Assembly (NCBI GenBank): GCA_014843695.1 | Contig: CM026390.1 | Coordinates: forward strand, 8,107,386-8,171,385 | Direction: 5' to 3' | DNA: 64,000 bases | Origin: Archivesica marissinica | Lineage: Eukaryota > Mollusca > Bivalvia > Venerida > Vesicomyidae | Part shown: piece by piece, positions 58,801 to 64,000 of the stretch | Position numbering within the stretch: position 1 is the first letter of the stretch | How the letters are laid out: each line of letters starts with the position of its first letter | Notes under the pieces: model-generated | Databases searched by the model: none | Seen by the model: only the letters and a program-made list of their open reading frames with translations | Told to the model about the DNA's origin: nothing | Position numbers and translations under genes: made by a program

Positions 58801-61146
58801 CACACAGTGGTAAATAGTCCACAATAATCAAACAACCCCACACACTGTGGTAAATAGTCCACAATAATCAAACAACCACACACTGTGGTAAATAGTCCAC
58901 AATAATCAAACAACCCACACACTGTGGTAAATAGTCCACAATAATCAAACAACCCCATGCAGTGGTAAATAGTCCACAATAATCAAACAACCCCACGCTG
59001 TGGTAAATAGTCCACAATAATCAAACAACCACACACTGTGGTAAATAGTCCACAATAATCAAACAACCACACACTGTGGTAAATAGTCCACAATAATCAA
59101 ACAACCCCACGCAGTGGTAAATAGTCCACAATAATCAAACAACCACACACTGTGGTAAATAGTCCACAATAATCAAACAACCCCACACAGTGGTAAATAG
59201 TCCACAATAATCAAACAACCCACGCAGTGGTAAATAGTCCACAATAATCAAACAACCACACACTGTGGTAAATAGTCCACAATAATCAAACAACCACACA
59301 CTGTGGTAAATAGTCCACAATAATCAAACAACCACACACTGTGGTAAATAGTCCACAATAATCAAACAACCACACACTGTGGTAAATAGTCCACAATAAT
59401 CAAACAACCACACACTGTGGTAAATAGTCCACAATAATCAAACAACCCCACACAGTGGTAAATAGTCCACAATAATCAAACAACCCCACGCAGTGGTAAA
59501 TAGTCCACAATAATCAAACAACCACACACTGTGGTAAATAGTCCACAATAATCAAACAACCCACACACTGTGGTAAATAGTCCACAATAATCAAACAACC
59601 CCACGCAGTGGTAAATAGTCCACAATAATCAAACAACCCCACGCAGTGGTAATAGTCCACAATAATCAAACAACCACACACTGTGGTAAATAGTCCACAA
59701 TAATCAAACAACCCCACGCAGTGGTAAATAGTCCACAATAATCAAACAACCACACACTGTGGTAAATAGTCCACAATAATCAAACAACCCCACGCAGTGG
59801 TAAATAGTCCACAATAATCAAACAACCCCACGCAGTGGTAAATAGTCCACAATAATCAAACAACCACACACTGTGGTAAATAGTCCACAATAATCAAACA
59901 ACCCCACGCAGTGGTAAATAGTCCACAATAATCAAACAACCACACACTGTGGTAAATAGTCCACAATAATCAAACAACCCCATGCAGTGGTAAATAGTCC
60001 ACAATAATCAAACAACCCCACACAGTGGTAAATAGTCCACAATAATCAAACAACCACACACAGTGGTAAATAGTCCACAATAATCAAACAACCACACACT
60101 GTGGTAAATAGTCCACAATAATCAAACAACCCCACGCAGTGGTAAATAGTCCACAATAATCAAACAACCACATGCAGTGGTAAATAGTCCACAATAATCA
60201 AACAACCACACACTGTGGTAAATAGTCCACAATAATCAAACAACCCCACACTGTGGTAAATAGTCCACAATAATCAAACAACCCCATGCACTGGTAAATA
60301 GTCCACAATAATCAAACAACCACACACTGTGGTAAATAGTCCACAATAATCAAACAACCCCACACTGTGGTAAATAGTCCACAATAATCAAACAACCCCA
60401 CGCAGTGGTAAATAGTCCACAATAATCAAACAACCACACACTGTGGTAAATAGTCCACAATAATCAAACAACCCCACACTGTGGTAAATAGTCCACAATA
60501 ATCAAACAACCCCATGCAGTGGTAAATAGTCCACAATAATCAAACAACCACACACTGTGGTAAATAGTCCACAATAATCAAACAACCCCACACTGTGGTA
60601 AATAGTCCACAATAATCAAACAACCCCATGCAGTGGTAAATAGTCCACAATAATCAAACAACCCCACACACTGGTAAATAGTCCACAATAATCAAACAAC
60701 CACACACTGTGGTAAATAGTCCACAATAATCAAACAACCCCATGCAGTGGTAAATAGTCCACAATAATCAAACAACCACACACAGTGGTAAATAGTCCAC
60801 AATAATCAAACAACCCCACACACTGGTAAATAGTCCACAATAATCAAACAACTCCACACTGTGGTAAATAGTCCACAATAATCAAACAACCACACACTGT
60901 GGTAAATAGTCCACAATAATCAAACAACCACACACTGTGGTAAATAGTCCACAATAATCAAACAACCACACACTGTGGTAAATAGTCCACAATAATCAAA
61001 CAACCCCACACAGTGGTAAATAGTCCACAATAATCAAACAACCCCATGCAGTGGTAAATAGTCCACAATAATCAAACAACCACACACTGTGGTAAATAGT
61101 CCACAATAATCAAACAACCACAAACACTGTGGTAAATAGTCCACAA
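52885..61146. repeat. 38-bp minisatellite array, over 8 kb
   Basis: Roughly 215 copies of GTGGTAAATAGTCCACAATA then ATCAAACAACCACACACT, with 35-39 bp variants. Invariant: AAATAGTCCACAATAATCAA. Variable: ACACACT, CCACGCA, CCATGCA, CCACACT. Long-range repetition is visible: the variant order around 55200-55560 recurs near 58080-58430. Minus-strand frames reading MWTIYHSVWLFDYCGLFTT are artefacts. Truncated by the gap. Confidence 0.97.
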
Positions 61147-62146
61147 NNNNNNNNNNNNNNNNNNNNNNNNNNNNNNNNNNNNNNNNNNNNNNNNNNNNNN
61201 NNNNNNNNNNNNNNNNNNNNNNNNNNNNNNNNNNNNNNNNNNNNNNNNNNNNNNNNNNNNNNNNNNNNNNNNNNNNNNNNNNNNNNNNNNNNNNNNNNNN
61301 NNNNNNNNNNNNNNNNNNNNNNNNNNNNNNNNNNNNNNNNNNNNNNNNNNNNNNNNNNNNNNNNNNNNNNNNNNNNNNNNNNNNNNNNNNNNNNNNNNNN
61401 NNNNNNNNNNNNNNNNNNNNNNNNNNNNNNNNNNNNNNNNNNNNNNNNNNNNNNNNNNNNNNNNNNNNNNNNNNNNNNNNNNNNNNNNNNNNNNNNNNNN
61501 NNNNNNNNNNNNNNNNNNNNNNNNNNNNNNNNNNNNNNNNNNNNNNNNNNNNNNNNNNNNNNNNNNNNNNNNNNNNNNNNNNNNNNNNNNNNNNNNNNNN
61601 NNNNNNNNNNNNNNNNNNNNNNNNNNNNNNNNNNNNNNNNNNNNNNNNNNNNNNNNNNNNNNNNNNNNNNNNNNNNNNNNNNNNNNNNNNNNNNNNNNNN
61701 NNNNNNNNNNNNNNNNNNNNNNNNNNNNNNNNNNNNNNNNNNNNNNNNNNNNNNNNNNNNNNNNNNNNNNNNNNNNNNNNNNNNNNNNNNNNNNNNNNNN
61801 NNNNNNNNNNNNNNNNNNNNNNNNNNNNNNNNNNNNNNNNNNNNNNNNNNNNNNNNNNNNNNNNNNNNNNNNNNNNNNNNNNNNNNNNNNNNNNNNNNNN
61901 NNNNNNNNNNNNNNNNNNNNNNNNNNNNNNNNNNNNNNNNNNNNNNNNNNNNNNNNNNNNNNNNNNNNNNNNNNNNNNNNNNNNNNNNNNNNNNNNNNNN
62001 NNNNNNNNNNNNNNNNNNNNNNNNNNNNNNNNNNNNNNNNNNNNNNNNNNNNNNNNNNNNNNNNNNNNNNNNNNNNNNNNNNNNNNNNNNNNNNNNNNNN
62101 NNNNNNNNNNNNNNNNNNNNNNNNNNNNNNNNNNNNNNNNNNNNNN
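61147..62146. other. Assembly gap, 1000 N
   Basis: Exactly 1000 N between two unrelated arrays (38 bp on the left, 21 bp on the right). True size is unknown; frames crossing it are spurious. Confidence 0.99.
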
Positions 62147-63650
62147 GTTTATATATAGATTGTATATGTTTATATATAGATTGTATATGTGTATATATAT
62201 ATTGTATATGTTTATATATAGATTGTACATGTGTATATATAGATTGTACATGTGTATATATAGATTGTACATGTGTATATATAGATTGTACATGTGTATA
62301 TATAGATTGTACATGTGTATATATAGATTGTACATGTGTATATATAGATTGTGTATATATAGATTGTACATGTGTATATATAGATTGTACATGTGTATAT
62401 ATAGATTGTACATGTGTATATATAGATTGTACATGTGTATATATATATTGTGCATGTGTATATATAGATTGTACATGTGTATATATAGATTGTACATGTG
62501 TATATATAGATTGTACATGTATATATATATATATATATTGTACATGTGTATATATAGATTGTACATGTGTATATATAGATTGTACATGTGTATATATATA
62601 TTGTACATGTGTATATATAGATTGTACAGGTGTATATATATTGTACATGTGTATATATAGATTGTGCATGTGTATATATATATTGTACATGTGTATATAT
62701 AGATTGTACAGGTGTATATATAGATTGTACATGTGTATATATATATTGTACATGTGTATATATATATTGTACATGTGTATATATAGATTGTACATGTGTA
62801 TATATAGATTGTACATGTGTATATATAGATTGTACATGTGTATATATATATTGTGCATGTGTATATATAGATTGTACATGTGTATATATAGATTGTACAT
62901 GTGTATATATAGATTGTACATGTATATATATATATATATATTGTACATGTGTATATATAGATTGTACATGTGTATATATAAATTGTACATGTGTATATAT
63001 ATATTGTACATGTGTATATATAGATTGTACAGGTGTATATATAGATTGTACATGTGTATATATAGATTGTGCATGTGTATATATATATTGTACATGTGTA
63101 TATATAGATTGTACAGGTGTATATATAGATTGTACATGTGTATATATATATTGTACATGTGTATATATATATTGTACATGTGTATATATAGATTGTACAT
63201 GTGTATATATAGATTGTACATGTGTATATATAGATTGTACATGTGTATATATAGATTGTACATGTGTATATATATATATATATTGTACATGTGTATATAT
63301 ATATATTGTACATGTGTATATATATATTGTACATGTGTATATATAGATTGTACAGGTGTATATATATATTGTACATGTGTATATATATATTGTACATGTG
63401 TATATATATATTGTACATGTGTATATATATATTGTACATGTGTATATATAGATTGTACATGTGTATATATATATTGTACATGTATATATATATAGTGTAC
63501 ATGTGTATATATATATTGTACATGTGTATATATATATTGTATATGTTTATATATAGATTGTACATGTGTATATATAGATTGTACATATGTATATATAGAT
63601 TATACATGTGTATATATAGATTGTATATGTTTATATATAGATTGTACAAG
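62147..63650. repeat. 21-bp TA-rich minisatellite
   Basis: About 72 copies of GATTGTACATGTGTATATAT plus A. Variants: TATATTG for TAGATTG, CAGGTG for CATGTG, and runs of (TA)n. A duplicated block of about 415 bp is visible (TGTACATGTATATATATATA at about 62511 and 62926). Open frames on both strands (for example 61034-63751 minus) are artefacts of the unit. Confidence 0.96.
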
Positions 63651-63662
63651 TGTTTGTTTATT

Positions 63663-63745
63663 ATAGTGTCACCCCTATTTAAAGGGCCAGTCATTTCTGA
63701 CTTATGAGACACCTCTTTTTTATGAAAATCAGTACTTCCCAAATC
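63663..63745 (+). repeat. ~85-bp dispersed repeat, copy 2, inside an array
   Basis: TAGTGTCACCCCTATTTAAA, GGGCCAGTCATTTCTGACTT and ATCAGTACTTCCCAAATCCT match the copy at 37449. It interrupts the 21-bp array, which resumes at about 63750. Confidence 0.82.
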
Positions 63746-63749
63746 CTTC

Positions 63750-64000
63750 AATATAGATTGTACATGTGTATATATAGATTGTATATGTTTATATATAGAT
63801 TGTATATGTTTATATATATATTGTATATGTTTATATATAGATTGTACATGTTAATATACAGATTGTACATGTGTATATATAGATTGTACAGGTGTATATA
63901 TAGATTGTGCATGTGTATATATAGATTGTACATGTGTATATATAGATTGTACATGTGTATATATAGATTGTACATGTGTATATATAGATTGTACAGGTGT
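63750..64000. repeat. 21-bp TA-rich minisatellite, continuation
   Basis: About 12 more units of GATTGTACATGTGTATATAT after the interrupting repeat. The array leaves the window at 64000. Confidence 0.95.

Noticed and set aside
52906..63975. Numerous frames rich in LFDYCGLFTT or IYTCT/YIHMYN
   Set aside because: Translations of the 38-bp and 21-bp arrays, some crossing N gaps.

Overview
This is eukaryotic, non-prokaryotic DNA. It has spliced genes, tRNA-derived SINEs, a LINE remnant, a hAT DNA transposon and very large amounts of tandem repeat. The SINE heads and cores, the motif AAAGGGAGGTAAT (near 37976) and the transposase type fit a marine lophotrochozoan, most likely a mollusc. That is an inference from general character, not a species call. 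By hand tally about 38-39 kb of the 61 kb of resolved sequence is minisatellite. There are about twenty arrays, mostly unrelated, with units of 11, 19-22, 30, 38-43, 49-50 and 58-61 bp. Nearly all long open frames here are stop-free repeat arrays, not genes.

Layout: 1-3257 holds two abutting arrays (61 and 49 bp). 3727-6582 is a 19-bp array. 6576-10309 is SINE-rich sequence with the first 1000-N gap (7952-8951). 10310-15440 is a 22-bp array open in three frames, followed by a strictly alternating 58-bp array. 15968-19710 is mostly single-copy and holds one small intact hypothetical protein gene, a 5'-truncated LINE tail and a MITE-like inverted repeat. 19711-28720 is a chain of arrays (30, 11, 21 and 39 bp) with a gap at 22416-23415 and a SINE. 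28779-34080 holds 23-bp, 50-bp and 22-bp arrays. 34081-36952 is a complete-ended hAT transposon that split the 22-bp array; the array resumes at 36953. 37281-39436 carries SINEs, and 39437-40550 is a 20-bp array.

The best cellular gene lies on the minus strand between 47659 and 40780. A TRAF-type zinc-finger exon (47659-47385) joins in matching phase across a 3.5-kb intron to a 3.1-kb terminal exon (43877-40780). That exon encodes a coiled coil and a very long Ser/Asp-rich tail, with an AATAAA signal about 205 bp downstream of the stop. This is the 3' part of a probable RING/TRAF-zinc-finger E3 ubiquitin ligase; the RING exon is not seen in the window. Its introns contain minisatellites of 22 and 43 bp. 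From 51905 to the end there are 41-bp, 38-bp (over 8 kb) and 21-bp arrays, with the third 1000-N gap at 61147-62146.

The coding units do not form an operon or pathway. The themes are transposition into satellites, satellites apparently born from SINE pieces, and introns expanded by minisatellites. I did not find a convincing new molecular system. The most notable objects are the two-exon ligase gene, the hAT element with an intron and subterminal motif cluster, and a 12-bp core shared by otherwise different arrays.
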